From Bradyrhizobium sp. SRL28 (GTDB lineage Bacteria; Pseudomonadota; Alphaproteobacteria; Rhizobiales; Xanthobacteraceae), in the NCBI RefSeq assembly GCF_018596315.1, contig NZ_JAHEAG010000008.1:62001-126000 (forward strand): a stretch of 64,000 nucleotides of DNA. Reading direction: 5' to 3'. The first letter of the stretch is position 1. Every line of letters starts with the position of its first letter. A model generated the notes under the pieces. That model worked only from the letters and a program-made list of their open reading frames with translations, was not told the DNA's origin and did not search any database. Positions 42,374 through 51,281 of the stretch are shown piece after piece. The translations under genes were made by a program, and so were the position numbers.

Positions 42374-43357
42374 TCAGAGCGTCGCGCCGACTTTTCGCAG
42401 CTCGGCGAGGACGGGCGCCTTGGGCAGCCAGATCTTGTCGAACTCGGCAATGACGGCTTCGGTATCGCCGGCCGGGACCTGACGGATCGGGATCGGCGCG
42501 TTCTTGAAGTTTTCGACCAGTTTCGGCTCATTGCCGGCCAGTTCGTCGATCTGCGCATCGAGCGTCGATTTGACGGTCTTGGTGATCAGCTCACGGTCGG
42601 CAGCCGGCAACGACTGCCAGACACGGCCGGAGACGACCGCCGCCATCGGCATGAAGACGGCATTCATCTGCAGGATGACTTTCGCAACCTTGTCGAAGCG
42701 CTGGTTCCAGGAGAACTCCAGGTCCGCCTCGAGGCCGTCCACCTGGCCGTTCGCCATGGCGTCGAACACCTGGGGCGTCGGAATCGGCGTCGGCGCAGCG
42801 CCGAGCGACGAATAGAAATCGCGATAGACCGGCGTCGGGTTGATGCGCAGCTTCATGCCCTTGATGTCGGCGAGACCAGTCAAATCCTTCGCCGAGAAAA
42901 TCGCGCGCATGCCGGTGATGCCCCAGCCCAAGCCGATCGTTCCGGTTTCCTGCGGCAGCACCTCGAACAGCTTGATCGCCGCCGGATGGCGGACGAATTT
43001 GGCGACCGAGGGCGTCGAGCGGACAATGTAGGGCGCATTGATCGCCGCGATATGCGGTACGCGCGAGCCGAGTTCGGCGGCCTGGATAAAGCCCATGTCG
43101 AGTGCGCCGGACTGCAATTGCTGCATCATCGCCGGCTCGTTGCCGAGCTGGCCGGAATGAAACACCGTCATGGTCAGGCGGCCGTTGGTGGCCGCCTTGA
43201 GATCGTCGCCGAGCTTCAGCGCCGCCTTGTTCCAGGAATGGCCGTTAGGCGTGATCAGGCCGAGGCGGAATTCCTTGGCCTGGGCCAGCGCCAGCGACGG
43301 CGCGAACAGCGGCACGGCCGCGCTGGCGGCGAGAAAGCGGCGACGTGAAAGAGTCAT
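42374..43357 (-). CDS. TRAP transporter periplasmic binding protein, DctP type
   Basis: A 327-residue protein with a twin-Arg-like leader (SRRRFLAASAAVPLFAPSLA). LRINPTPVYRDFYSSLGAAP contains the conserved Arg that usually binds the ligand carboxylate, and QVFDAMANGQVDGLE is a typical DctP segment. It catches an organic acid for the membrane subunits encoded upstream in the transcript. Confidence 0.9.
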   Translation of the reverse strand: MTLSRRRFLAASAAVPLFAPSLALAQAKEFRLGLITPNGHSWNKAALKLGDDLKAATNGRLTMTVFHSGQLGNEPAMMQQLQSGALDMGFIQAAELGSRVPHIAAINAPYIVRSTPSVAKFVRHPAAIKLFEVLPQETGTIGLGWGITGMRAIFSAKDLTGLADIKGMKLRINPTPVYRDFYSSLGAAPTPIPTPQVFDAMANGQVDGLEADLEFSWNQRFDKVAKVILQMNAVFMPMAAVVSGRVWQSLPAADRELITKTVKSTLDAQIDELAGNEPKLVENFKNAPIPIRQVPAGDTEAVIAEFDKIWLPKAPVLAELRKVGATL

Positions 43358-43384
43358 GGCAAGGCTCCTGAAGGGTTGGCGGGT

Positions 43385-44650
43385 CTACTTGATGAGGACG
43401 AGGGAGAGGGACGGGTAGAGCGAGAGCAGCACCAGCAGGACGCAGCTGATGACGAAGAACGGCAGCGTCACCATGAACATCTTGCCGGGCTTGGCGCCGG
43501 TGACGGCGGCGGCGACGAAGAAGCAGAGGCCGACGGGCGGTGACAGCAATCCGAGCACCAGGTTGATCACCACGACCACGCCGAAGTGACGCGGATCGAT
43601 GTGATAGATGTCGGTCGCGACCGGCAGCAGGATCGGCACCGTCATGATCAGGCCGGGAATGCCGTCGATAACCGTGCCGATCAGCAGCAGGATCGCGTTG
43701 CAGATCAGCATGAAGCTGACCGGATCCTTGGCGACCGACTGGATCCAGCCGGCCGTCTCCTGCGGTACCTTGCCGAAGATCAGCACCCAGGAGAACACGG
43801 CTGCGGCCGCGACCAGGAACAGCACGATCGCCGAATAGATCCCGGCGCGCAGCATCATCTGCGGCAATTGCGAAAACTCGAACTCTTTGGTCCAGTATTT
43901 TCCGATCAAGGCCGCGGCGACCGCGCCGACGGCCGCGGACTCCGTCGCGTTGGCCAGCCCGCCGAGGATGCTGCCGACGATCACGATCGGGATCAGCAAG
44001 GTCGGCGATGTCCGCAGGATCGTCGCCACCCGCTGCCGCGGCGTCTGGTAGTCGGCCTTGGGATAATTGTAGATGTATCCCATCAGCGCGATGACGATGC
44101 AGAACATCGCGGTGAGGATCACGCCCGGCACGATGCCGGCAATCAGCATGTCGCTGACCGATACCTGCGCCAGCACGCTGTAGACGACGAACATCACCGA
44201 CGGCGGAATGATCGGCCCGAGCATGCCGCCATAGGCGGTCAGTCCCGCCGCAAAAGTCTTGTCGTAGCCCTTCTTCTCCATCTCCGGCACCATGATCTGC
44301 GCCATGATCGCGACCTGTGCGGTCGCCGAACCGAGGATGGAAGAGATGAACATGTTGGCGAGGATATTGACGTAGGCGAGCCCGCCCTTCAGCGAGCCGA
44401 CAAAGGCCATCGCCATGTCGACGATACGCCGCGTGATGCCGCCGCCATTCATGATCTCGCCGATCAGGATGAACAGAGGTATGGCGATCAGGCCGTAGCT
44501 GTCGACGCCTCCGAAGAGCTGCAGCGGGTAGGACTGGAACAGCACCGGATTGCCCGATGCGATGATGTAGACGAAACCGGCAAGGCAAAGACACAGCCCA
44601 ATCGGCACCCCGACCAGCATGATCGCGATAAAGGCGGCCGAGGTGATCAT
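43385..44650 (-). CDS. TRAP transporter large membrane subunit, DctM type
   Basis: A 421-residue membrane protein starting at ATG 44650 (TAATG overlap with DctQ). NPVLFQSYPLQLFGG, ILIGEIMNGGGITRR, GMLGPIIPPSVMFVVY and LGLLSPPVGLCFFVA match DctM proteins with about twelve helices. It carries the sodium-driven transport path. Confidence 0.92.
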   Translation of the reverse strand: MITSAAFIAIMLVGVPIGLCLCLAGFVYIIASGNPVLFQSYPLQLFGGVDSYGLIAIPLFILIGEIMNGGGITRRIVDMAMAFVGSLKGGLAYVNILANMFISSILGSATAQVAIMAQIMVPEMEKKGYDKTFAAGLTAYGGMLGPIIPPSVMFVVYSVLAQVSVSDMLIAGIVPGVILTAMFCIVIALMGYIYNYPKADYQTPRQRVATILRTSPTLLIPIVIVGSILGGLANATESAAVGAVAAALIGKYWTKEFEFSQLPQMMLRAGIYSAIVLFLVAAAAVFSWVLIFGKVPQETAGWIQSVAKDPVSFMLICNAILLLIGTVIDGIPGLIMTVPILLPVATDIYHIDPRHFGVVVVINLVLGLLSPPVGLCFFVAAAVTGAKPGKMFMVTLPFFVISCVLLVLLSLYPSLSLVLIK

Positions 44651-45273
44651 TAGTTGACCCCGTCGAGCTCGGAGAGCTGAAAGCCCTTCGGCGGCGTTCG
44701 CGGGATCAGTTCGAGATCCTCCAGGAGGTTTGCCAGGCCGTGGACGGTCATCGACACCGCGAAGATCGGCAGCGTCAGGTAGACGACCCAGGTCGGCCAG
44801 TTCAGCGTCTGCGTGCGCTCGGTGTAGAGAAAGTTGAAGGTCTCGGCGGCGAGCTTGCGTGCATCGAAGCCGGCGCGGGCAAGCCCGATCGGATCCATCC
44901 AGAGGAAGCAGGTGGCGATCAGGGCCACGCCGAACACGACGACCATGCCCGTCGCAATGACTTTTGCGATCTTCTGATTCTGCGTCGAGAGGCGCTCGGT
45001 CATCATGGAGACGGCGAAATCGAGCCGCAGGCGCGTCATGGCGGACGCGCCGATGAAGGTCAGCCAGACCACGCAATAGACGGCTGACTCATCGATCCAA
45101 TAGATCGGGAAGTGCGAATAGCGGGTGACGACGTTCACCAGGATCAAGGCCGTCAGCAGATACATCAGGCCTATCAAGGCGATGCGCTCGAAAGCGAGCA
45201 GGAGGCTGGAAGCCCTGACAACGACCCGCCGGGCGCTGAACGCCGGCGCATCCGCAATCGCCTGCTCGATCAT
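44650..45273 (-). CDS. TRAP transporter small membrane subunit, DctQ type
   Basis: A 207-residue protein with four predicted helices from ATG 45273; a TTG at 45315 would extend it. RLRLDFAVSMMTERLS and YWIDESAVYCVVWLTFIGAS fit DctQ. It is the first gene of the operon and lies 159 bases from the divergent GntR start. Confidence 0.85.
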   Translation of the reverse strand: MIEQAIADAPAFSARRVVVRASSLLLAFERIALIGLMYLLTALILVNVVTRYSHFPIYWIDESAVYCVVWLTFIGASAMTRLRLDFAVSMMTERLSTQNQKIAKVIATGMVVVFGVALIATCFLWMDPIGLARAGFDARKLAAETFNFLYTERTQTLNWPTWVVYLTLPIFAVSMTVHGLANLLEDLELIPRTPPKGFQLSELDGVN

Positions 45274-45318
45274 GAAGAGCCCCGCTACCCCATTCAGATT
45301 TATCGTGCACTTCAAAAA

Positions 45319-45333
45319 TGTATAATTTATACA
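45319..45333. promoter_or_regulatory. 15-bp palindrome, candidate GntR operator
   Basis: TGTATAA-T-TTATACA is a perfect inverted repeat 45 bp before dctQ and 99 bp before the GntR start. Its form (TGTATA...TATACA) resembles operators of FCD-type GntR proteins. Confidence 0.65.
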
Positions 45334-45432
45334 ATCTTGTCAAATGGAGATTGTGAAGGCCCGTTAGCTTTTGCTGGGTCGGGACCACCTCAACATGCGA
45401 AATTGGTGCCGCCTCGATCAGAAAGGCCGGAC

Positions 45433-46131
45433 ATGACGACGGAAGATCAAATGAAGGGACCCCTGAAGCACCGGACGCTGTCGGCTGCGATCGTCGACCA
45501 GCTCAGGCAGGCGATTCTCGACGGGACCTATCCGGCCGGCTCTCAACTGCGGCAAGACGCGCTGGGCGATATCTACGGGGTGAGCCGCATTCCCGTGCGC
45601 GAGGCGCTGTTTCAGCTCGAGGCCGAAGGGCTGGTGCGTATAGTCCCGCAAAAAGGCGCGATCGTCTCGGAGCTGTCGCTGGACGAAATCAACGACGTGT
45701 TCGATCTCCGAGGGATCATGGAGCCGCGGCTTTTGGCGCAGTCGGCGCCGCATTTTGTGGAAGAAGACTTTGCCGGGCTGGACGATATCCAGAAGCGCTT
45801 CGAGAAGGCGATCAAGGCGGGCAATGTCAGCGAGTGGGGGCAGCTCAATGCCGACTTTCACATGGCGCTCTACGTTCACGCGCGCCAGCCCCGCACCAAG
45901 GCGATCGTCGTGGCGCTGCTGCAAACCAGCGACCGCTACACGCGCCTGCAGCTCTCCAACACCAAGGCGATGGGGACAGCCGAAAAAGAGCATGCCCACC
46001 TGATCGCGCTATGCCGCGCGCTGCAGATCGACGAGGCTTGCCGGTTTCTGGAGCAGCATATTGAAGCGGTGAGGACGGATCTGCTGCAGGTGGTCGGCGG
46101 CGGCTCGATTGCGGCGCGAGCCGGGCGTTGA
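45433..46131 (+). CDS. GntR-family regulator, FCD type
   Basis: A 232-residue regulator. The winged helix has GSQLRQDALGDIYGVSRIPV and REALFQLEAEGLV; the FCD domain has DEINDVFDLRGIMEP, LNADFHMALY and EKEHAHLIALC, with the Asp/His metal set. Divergent from the TRAP operon, it very likely represses it and responds to the transported acid. Confidence 0.88.
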   Translation: MTTEDQMKGPLKHRTLSAAIVDQLRQAILDGTYPAGSQLRQDALGDIYGVSRIPVREALFQLEAEGLVRIVPQKGAIVSELSLDEINDVFDLRGIMEPRLLAQSAPHFVEEDFAGLDDIQKRFEKAIKAGNVSEWGQLNADFHMALYVHARQPRTKAIVVALLQTSDRYTRLQLSNTKAMGTAEKEHAHLIALCRALQIDEACRFLEQHIEAVRTDLLQVVGGGSIAARAGR

Positions 46132-46230
46132 AGCGAATAGAGGGTAATGGCCTGACCCCCGTCATTTCCTGCGACAAACGCACAGCGTTTGCGCAAGCGC
46201 GCGATGCTTAAGCATCGGCCGGCGGTTCGA

Positions 46231-46264
46231 GATTCCCCGATGCGCTATCGCGCATCTTGGGGTC
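46231..46264. repeat. REP-like palindrome
   Basis: CCCC-GATGCGC-TATC-GCGCATC-TT-GGGG forms a hairpin with a two-base bulge in a stretch that otherwise holds no gene (46132-46354). I know similar GATTCCCCGATGCGC elements from Bradyrhizobium genomes. Confidence 0.55.
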
Positions 46265-46354
46265 TGGCGCTCACGCCCCAGTCCGGAATCACGGGAGGGC
46301 TGAATCCGTCACCGGCAAGAGACGGCGGAGCGCGTTTTGCCCGCTTCCTCTTGC

Positions 46355-46708
46355 CTACTTCTTCTTGCCCTTGCCTTTGCGCGCGGCGTAACGGGCGTCG
46401 CGCTTGGCCTTCTGCTCAGCCTCCAGCGCCACCTGCCTGGCGGCTTCTTCTTCCTTTTCGCGCGCGATCCGGGCGGCCTCTGCCGCGGCGGCCTCGGCCT
46501 CGATACGTTTCTGCTCGGCCTTTGCCGCTTCCTTGGCCTCCCTCGCCTTGGCGCGGGCGGCGGCTTGGGCTTCGCGCTCGGCTTGACGGCGCTTCACCTC
46601 GGGATCGTCGAGGCCCGGCTTGGCGCGAAACTTGTTCAAAATGTCCTGCCGCGCCTGCATCGCGGCCTTTTGGCGGTCCGCGAAGTTCGGTTCCTTGAAT
46701 CCACTCAT
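46355..46708 (-). CDS. DUF6481-type charged coiled-coil protein
   Basis: A 117-residue protein opening MSGFKEPNFADRQKAAMQAR, followed by an Ala/Lys/Glu-rich coiled coil and a Lys-rich end (ARKGKGKKK). The opening is what I associate with the alphaproteobacterial DUF6481 family, of unknown function. Confidence 0.7.
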   Translation of the reverse strand: MSGFKEPNFADRQKAAMQARQDILNKFRAKPGLDDPEVKRRQAEREAQAAARAKAREAKEAAKAEQKRIEAEAAAAEAARIAREKEEEAARQVALEAEQKAKRDARYAARKGKGKKK

Positions 46709-46834
46709 AAAAAAGGCCTTGTCGCTTTCACTCTCGGGGTTGGTCGCGCCACACGCGCGGATGGCGCCTAGGTAAGTGAACCCGGGGCAAAATGCCAGCG
46801 TCGAAAGGGGGGCGGCAGAGCAGGGGAGGCTTGC

Positions 46835-46978
46835 ATGAACAGCAAACGGCCCAAACTGACGCTGATGAGCAGGATTACGACAGCCTGGCTGCTCTACGAG
46901 ATGGCAACGGCGACCGAAGCCTCAAGCTGGGCGCTGGCGATGGTCGGCTCGCTGGTGATGCTCGCTTCGGAGAAATGA
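46835..46978 (+). CDS. Small protein with one hydrophobic helix, 47 aa
   Basis: GGGGAGG precedes ATG 46835. MNSKRPKLTLMSRITTAWLL is followed by ATEASSWALAMVGSLVMLAS. A weak membrane helix occupies the C-terminal half. Unknown role. Confidence 0.5.
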   Translation: MNSKRPKLTLMSRITTAWLLYEMATATEASSWALAMVGSLVMLASEK

Positions 46979-46984
46979 CCGTCC

Positions 46985-47200
46985 CTAGAAGCTATCGCGA
47001 CGCCCACCGGGTCCGAGAACGCGTGCGACCGTCATCACTGTCATCGCGACCCGATCCGCGGTTCGCTGCGCCTCCAGCCTGTCGCGGGCATTTTCCCTGA
47101 TCATGATCTCGATCAGTTCGAGCCGCCTGGTCTCGTCGACCGCTTCCGCCAGCAATTGTTTGTATCTGATGTAGTCGTAGCCCGTTTCCTGCATGTCCAT
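46985..47200 (-). CDS. Small helical hypothetical protein
   Basis: A 71-residue protein from ATG 47200 (MDMQETGYDYIRYKQLLAEA), nearly all helix (VDETRRLELIEIMIRENARD). It ends 7 bases beyond the stop of the facing 47-residue gene. Confidence 0.55.
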   Translation of the reverse strand: MDMQETGYDYIRYKQLLAEAVDETRRLELIEIMIRENARDRLEAQRTADRVAMTVMTVARVLGPGGRRDSF

Positions 47201-47396
47201 CGCACGCCCCGCACACGCGCTCACCCCGAACGTGCAGTGTCGATCAAGGGTTGTGAGTCCGCAACGGATTTACGTGAGTTATACCCATTTCCTCATCCAT
47301 CGGGCTCGCGCACAAAGCCGTGTAATGTGAACCAGTTCACAGGGGCTGTGACAGGTCGTTCCTATCTTCCGGGCTTCTCAAGCAGGAGCGACCGCC

Positions 47397-47633
47397 ATGC
47401 CCCGGTGGACCCGCAAATACGTCGTTCTCGCCGCCGCCGTCGCGCTGGCCTTCATAGGCTTCGTCGTGATCGGCGTGTCCTATCCCGAGCCAGCCGCCAG
47501 CGCAGCCCTTGGTCCTGACTGGCAGTGCAGCCGGCTGGCCTTCGTCTTCACGACCTGCAGCCGGGCCAAGCACAGCCAGTCCGCGTCCGTCCGTGTCGCC
47601 AGAATCCCGGTGTGCGGACGTCTGCGGACGTAA
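47397..47633 (+). CDS. Small membrane or exported protein
   Basis: A 78-residue protein with a basic start and one hydrophobic segment (YVVLAAAVALAFIGFVVIGV), then SYPEPAASAALGPDWQCSRL and two further Cys. The layout suggests an anchored periplasmic domain with a possible disulphide. Confidence 0.65.
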   Translation: MPRWTRKYVVLAAAVALAFIGFVVIGVSYPEPAASAALGPDWQCSRLAFVFTTCSRAKHSQSASVRVARIPVCGRLRT

Positions 47634-47677
47634 TAGGATCTGGCCGGAAACGGAGTTGGCCAGAACTGGAGTTTTCG

Positions 47678-48025
47678 ATGCAAAAACTGTTTCGTCTTGT
47701 GACGGTCCTGTCGGCGGCGGCTCTCATGTTTCTGCCGGCCGGCGCCGCGCTGTCGCAGGGCGCGCCGAGCGGCGGGACTGCGCCTGCGGCAACCTCCACC
47801 GCCGCGCCGGAAGCCAAGTCTCCTGAAAAAACCGCTGCTGAAAAAACGGCGCCTGAAAACACGGCTCCTGAAAAGGAGAAGGCGGCGCCGAAGAAAAAGA
47901 AACCGGCCAAGATGACCCGGCAGCAGGAGATCGACCGTTCGGTCGACCGTGGCACGGTGCCCGCGCGTTACCGGAACTCGGTGCCGAAAGAGTACCATCA
48001 GTACATTCCGTTCGATAAGCGGTAG
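47678..48025 (+). CDS. Exported Ala/Glu/Lys-rich protein
   Basis: A 115-residue protein with a signal peptide (LFRLVTVLSAAALMFLPAGA). The middle holds PEK/AEK-type repeats (EKTAAEKTAPENTAPEKEKA), the end a folded-looking TRQQEIDRSVDRGTVPARYR and PKEYHQYIPFDKR. It follows the 78-residue gene by 44 bases. Function unknown. Confidence 0.65.
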   Translation: MQKLFRLVTVLSAAALMFLPAGAALSQGAPSGGTAPAATSTAAPEAKSPEKTAAEKTAPENTAPEKEKAAPKKKKPAKMTRQQEIDRSVDRGTVPARYRNSVPKEYHQYIPFDKR

Positions 48026-48092
48026 GACGTGGCGGATAGCGCTCGTCGTGCCCCCGCGAAGGCGGGGTATCCAGTACGCCGCGGGCTGACCA

Positions 48093-48171
48093 CGTCATTG
48101 CGAGCGCAGCGAAGCAATCCATTCTTTCTTTATGCCGCGAGATGGATTGCTTCGCTGCGCTCGCAATGACG
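48093..48171. repeat. Perfect 30-bp inverted repeat (REP-type element)
   Basis: Arms 48093-48122 and 48142-48171 (beginning CGTCATTGCGAGCGCAGCG) are exactly complementary around a 19-nt loop. A second repeat type, CCCCGCGAAGGCGGGG, lies just before (48052-48067). Together they fill the gene-free space after 48025. Confidence 0.8.
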
Positions 48172-48342
48172 GCTGGCAAAGCTGAGCGGTCGCGCGTGTG
48201 GGACACACGCAAGGAATTTGCGCACGTATTTCGCACCGTACTCCTACGGATTGGCTGCGTGCGCACGGCGCATCTATAACGACGTCGCTTGCAGCGGGGG
48301 GCAGGGCGGTCGTTCATCACCACGAACGCTACCACTGGAGGC

Positions 48343-48379
48343 GACGAGGCCCGGACTCCTAGGCACTCCGGGCCTCGTC
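48343..48379. other. 13-bp hairpin
   Basis: GACGAGGCCCGGA and TCCGGGCCTCGTC are perfectly complementary around an 11-nt loop. No T tract on either strand. 48172-48494 holds no other recognised feature. Confidence 0.55.
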
Positions 48380-48494
48380 TACTCCTTGTCGCAGCAGCCG
48401 GGCCGCTTCCGCCGCTCGAACCGCTTCATCGGCACAATCACATCGGAACAACGCAAGGCGGCACGCGCGCGGTCATTGACCTGCGTGCCGATGA

Positions 48495-48563
48495 TCAGAG
48501 CGATCCGAGGAATTGCCAGATGATCAGCCGCACCACGATCACGAGCACCACATAGATGATCAT
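48495..48563 (-). CDS. Possible 22-aa hydrophobic peptide
   Basis: ATG 48563 opens MIIYVVLVIVVRLIIWQFLG and stops after two more residues. It is one membrane helix with a central Arg. No strong ribosome site; kept only as a candidate. Confidence 0.3.
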   Translation of the reverse strand: MIIYVVLVIVVRLIIWQFLGSL

Positions 48564-48730
48564 TTTCGGCTTCGCGCGCCTGAAGCGAGGCTGGCATCTG
48601 GTCGCCCGGGCTTCAACGCCGGTGATGGACCTCGCCGGTCAGGCCGGCCGTCGTGGATCCAGGTTCCAGATTCACCTTAAGTTCGCCTTTTGCTCCAACG
48701 GCGGGATTTCGGATGCTAAGGGGTAGCCCC

Positions 48731-48883
48731 ATGTGGAACGGTTGGAAAAAAGCGGTAATCGGATTGAGCGCGCTGCTCGCCTTCGTCCTCCTGGAGTTGA
48801 TGGCGGTCATCGGCGGCGTTGCCGTATTCCTGGGCCTTGTCATGGACGTCGATTTGCCGTTCCTCGCGACTTCCGAGGAATAA
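48731..48883 (+). CDS. Single-helix membrane protein, 50 aa
   Basis: ATG 48731 follows AAGGGG. MWNGWKKAVIGLSALLAFVL leads a long hydrophobic segment to residue 40, and ends VDLPFLATSEE. Unknown function. Confidence 0.6.
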   Translation: MWNGWKKAVIGLSALLAFVLLELMAVIGGVAVFLGLVMDVDLPFLATSEE

Positions 48884-49089
48884 CCGTCCGGGCGGCCCCC
48901 TAACCCAGCAGCCCTGAGACAGAGAAACGTGTCGAAGGCGCTCGGTTCCCCAACTGGGGATTCCAGCCCATTTTTGCGCCGTTTCGGTTCCCTTGAAGCC
49001 CGGATGCCAGCACCAGCAATCGATCGCGATCATAAAAATCGTTACGATTCAATGACTTTTTAAATTCTCTTTAAGCCAGAAATGAGTTC

Positions 49090-49123
49090 CTATTCGGGCC
49101 GCACCGCCGCGCGGCCCGAATAG
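49090..49123. other. 13-bp hairpin
   Basis: CTATTCGGGCCGC and GCGGCCCGAATAG enclose an 8-nt loop. It lies after an AT-rich stretch (49030-49080) in a gene-free gap. Confidence 0.5.
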
Positions 49124-49138
49124 CCGGGCGCCGCCCCA

Positions 49139-49341
49139 TCACCTACCCCAGGGAGACGAGCGCTCGGCTATTGTGGGCATCTCACTAGCTTGGCCGTTTC
49201 CAGCAGCGCACCCCAGAATTGCAGCGAGCAAACGCGACCGCACTTCCCCGTACGCCAGACCACCGGTGACATACGCCGGCACCGTCGTGGTCGCCGTGGA
49301 GCCGATACGCCCACGGACGGTGCCGAGCTTGGTTTCAATTG
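49139..49341 (-). pseudogene. Outer-membrane beta-barrel remnant (Omp25/31 type)
   Basis: A minus frame contains LGTVRGRIG, then TVPAYVTGGLAYGEV, the typical neighbouring strands of Omp25/31-like proteins (compare LDWFGTVRGRAG and LLYGTAGVAFGQT in the intact gene at 52.4 kb). Nothing of the barrel lies on either side; the remaining codons are noise. It abuts the RlpA-like gene stop. Confidence 0.5.
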
Positions 49342-49758
49342 CTACTCGTAGCCGGCGCGACGCACGGTGACGCGGCACAAGCCGTCGCAGCCGATCTCGC
49401 GCGCGGCGCCGAGCGAGAAGTCGAGAACCCGGCCACGTGCGTAGGGGCCGCGGTCCTGCACCGGGCAGCGGATCTTCTTGCCGTTCTCGAGATTGGTGAC
49501 GACGAAGATGGTGCCGAACGCTTCGGTGCGATGCGCGCAGGAGACCTCGTTGGCCTTGAAGCGCTTACCCCGCGCGTCCCACTTGTCCTCCCAGTAGACG
49601 GATGCTTCCTGATCGTCTGCCGGCGGCCGGGCGATCCGCCCCATCCACTTTTCCTGAAAGGTGTCGGCGCATGCATGCGACGAGGTCAGCGCCAGCGCAA
49701 GCGCCGCGAGCTGCAGCTTCGAAGCACCGCGGCCATTGCGGTGGCGATACCCTGCCAT
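49342..49758 (-). CDS. RlpA-like double-psi beta-barrel protein
   Basis: A 138-residue protein from ATG 49758 with a signal peptide (LAALALALTSSHACA). CAHRTEAFGTIFVVTNLENG, KKIRCPVQDRGPYARGRVLD and SLGAAREIGC form the DPBB fold of RlpA lytic transglycosylases; the Asp in QDRGPY is conserved. It likely acts on peptidoglycan or binds septal glycan. Confidence 0.82.
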   Translation of the reverse strand: MAGYRHRNGRGASKLQLAALALALTSSHACADTFQEKWMGRIARPPADDQEASVYWEDKWDARGKRFKANEVSCAHRTEAFGTIFVVTNLENGKKIRCPVQDRGPYARGRVLDFSLGAAREIGCDGLCRVTVRRAGYE

Positions 49759-50247
49759 GACGCCAACATTCTGTTGCGTGACGGGCTCACGCCGCCGGAG
49801 GCTCACAGCCGAAAGTTCATCCTCGACTTTGGCGGCGGCGTGGCGCGGGTGGGGCGGCATTGCGCCGAAATGGAAACCCGGACGCTCTCGTTGGATTACG
49901 CGTTGGCTTTGCCTGCAACGGATGAGTGCGCAGCACCGAACGTTGAGCAGTCGATGCAGTGCGATTAGGAAACCGTCAAGGAGATGCCTTTAGCTTCGGA
50001 TTTTCTGACCGCGCAAATCTGTCACCAGTTGTGAGAGGAAACTTGGATGCGCCTCAAAGCAGCGTCTGTCACGGTTGTATTATCTAAAGAGGTCAACCGG
50101 CTGGAAATTTACAATCTAAAAGAGGTAACTCGGGTTGGAACTTCACAGACTGAAAGAAGGGGCTTAAAGAGGTGCTGAATCGGCCTTATTCTGCTCATGT
50201 TTTTTACCAACGATGACAACCACATCGAATCATGATTGGGGACGGTC

Positions 50248-50571
50248 GTGAACCGCAATGACTTCAAATCGATGTCCACGGATCAGTTGTGGGCACTGCA
50301 CGAGGAAATCGCCTCCAGGCTTGCAGCCTCGCTGCTCGCGGAGAAGCGCGTACTCGAAGATCGCCTGAAGCAACTCAAGGGTGGCGTCGAATCCGAGCGC
50401 GAAAGTTCGTCGACAGGGCGGCGTCCATATCCGACCGTCGTTCCGAAGTTTCGGAATCCGGATCGGCCCTCTGAGACTTGGGCGGGACGAGGAAAGACGC
50501 CGCGTTGGCTTGCTGCGAAATTGAAATCCGGCAAGCGGATCGACGACTTCCGAATCAGGCAGGTAGCCTAA
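50248..50571 (+). CDS. H-NS-family nucleoid protein
   Basis: A 107-residue protein from GTG 50248. The N-terminal coiled coil (STDQLWALHEEIASRLAASL) leads to the C-terminal DNA-binding module RNPDRPSETWAGRGKTPRWL and KSGKRIDDF. It would form bridging oligomers on AT-rich DNA and silence acquired genes. It is highly similar to the gene at 54.3 kb, including the bases before the start. Confidence 0.87.
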   Translation: MNRNDFKSMSTDQLWALHEEIASRLAASLLAEKRVLEDRLKQLKGGVESERESSSTGRRPYPTVVPKFRNPDRPSETWAGRGKTPRWLAAKLKSGKRIDDFRIRQVA

Positions 50572-50772
50572 GAAGATTTGCAGCCGGTCGGTTGTGGCGT
50601 GCTTGCACGTCGGCCAATCCAAGAATTGGCCACGTGAAGCATTCAGATGCCGCGCCGACCTGTTGCTGATCGCTAATACGCGCGAGCTCTTGAATGCGCG
50701 CGCGTTCTTGGCTGTTCCGCTTGGAAAGCTTTTAAGCGTTCCGGCAACATCGCCGGTGATGTCGCTCTGGAT

Positions 50773-51081
50773 TCAGATGCTGGCGTCACGCTCGCACTTC
50801 AGATCACCTTGGCTTGGATCTTGAGTTGGACCTGAGCGCCCGGGATTGAGTGTCCTTTCGACATGCGCTTCCAGGGCTCTGACAATTCCCATGCGCGCAA
50901 ACAGCATGGGTCCGCGATCTTCGGAGGCATCGATAAGCATCTGAACGGCAAGCCGCCATTCCTGACAGTCACGGTCTGGCTGAGGAAGCTTCCTGATGTA
51001 GTCGGCCGCGTCTCGCAGGGTTTGCGCAGGCGGTCCCTCCGGGAGAGGGACAGGCTGAGCGAACGGACGATCCCAGGACAT
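50773..51081 (-). CDS. Hypothetical protein
   Basis: A 102-residue protein beginning MSWDRPFAQPVPLPEG, with LRDAADYIRKLPQPDRDCQE and ARMGIVRALEAHVER. I have seen short homologue-like proteins in Bradyrhizobium. No domain known. Confidence 0.65.
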   Translation of the reverse strand: MSWDRPFAQPVPLPEGPPAQTLRDAADYIRKLPQPDRDCQEWRLAVQMLIDASEDRGPMLFARMGIVRALEAHVERTLNPGRSGPTQDPSQGDLKCERDASI

Positions 51082-51281
51082 GCTGAACTCCCGTCATCGA
51101 CAAATGGCCCCAACGCGGCGGAATAGAATGCGCCAAGACGGCAAGCCCAGCGTGGGTCGCTTTCCGGTGTCGCCGAAAAAGGCACCGAGAGCACGGATTC
51201 GACGCGGGGCCTCGATTTTAGTTCCATTCGCAAGGTTGTTTTGTTCCCTGCGGTCCAACTTTGACCCCGCCCGTGGACAGA

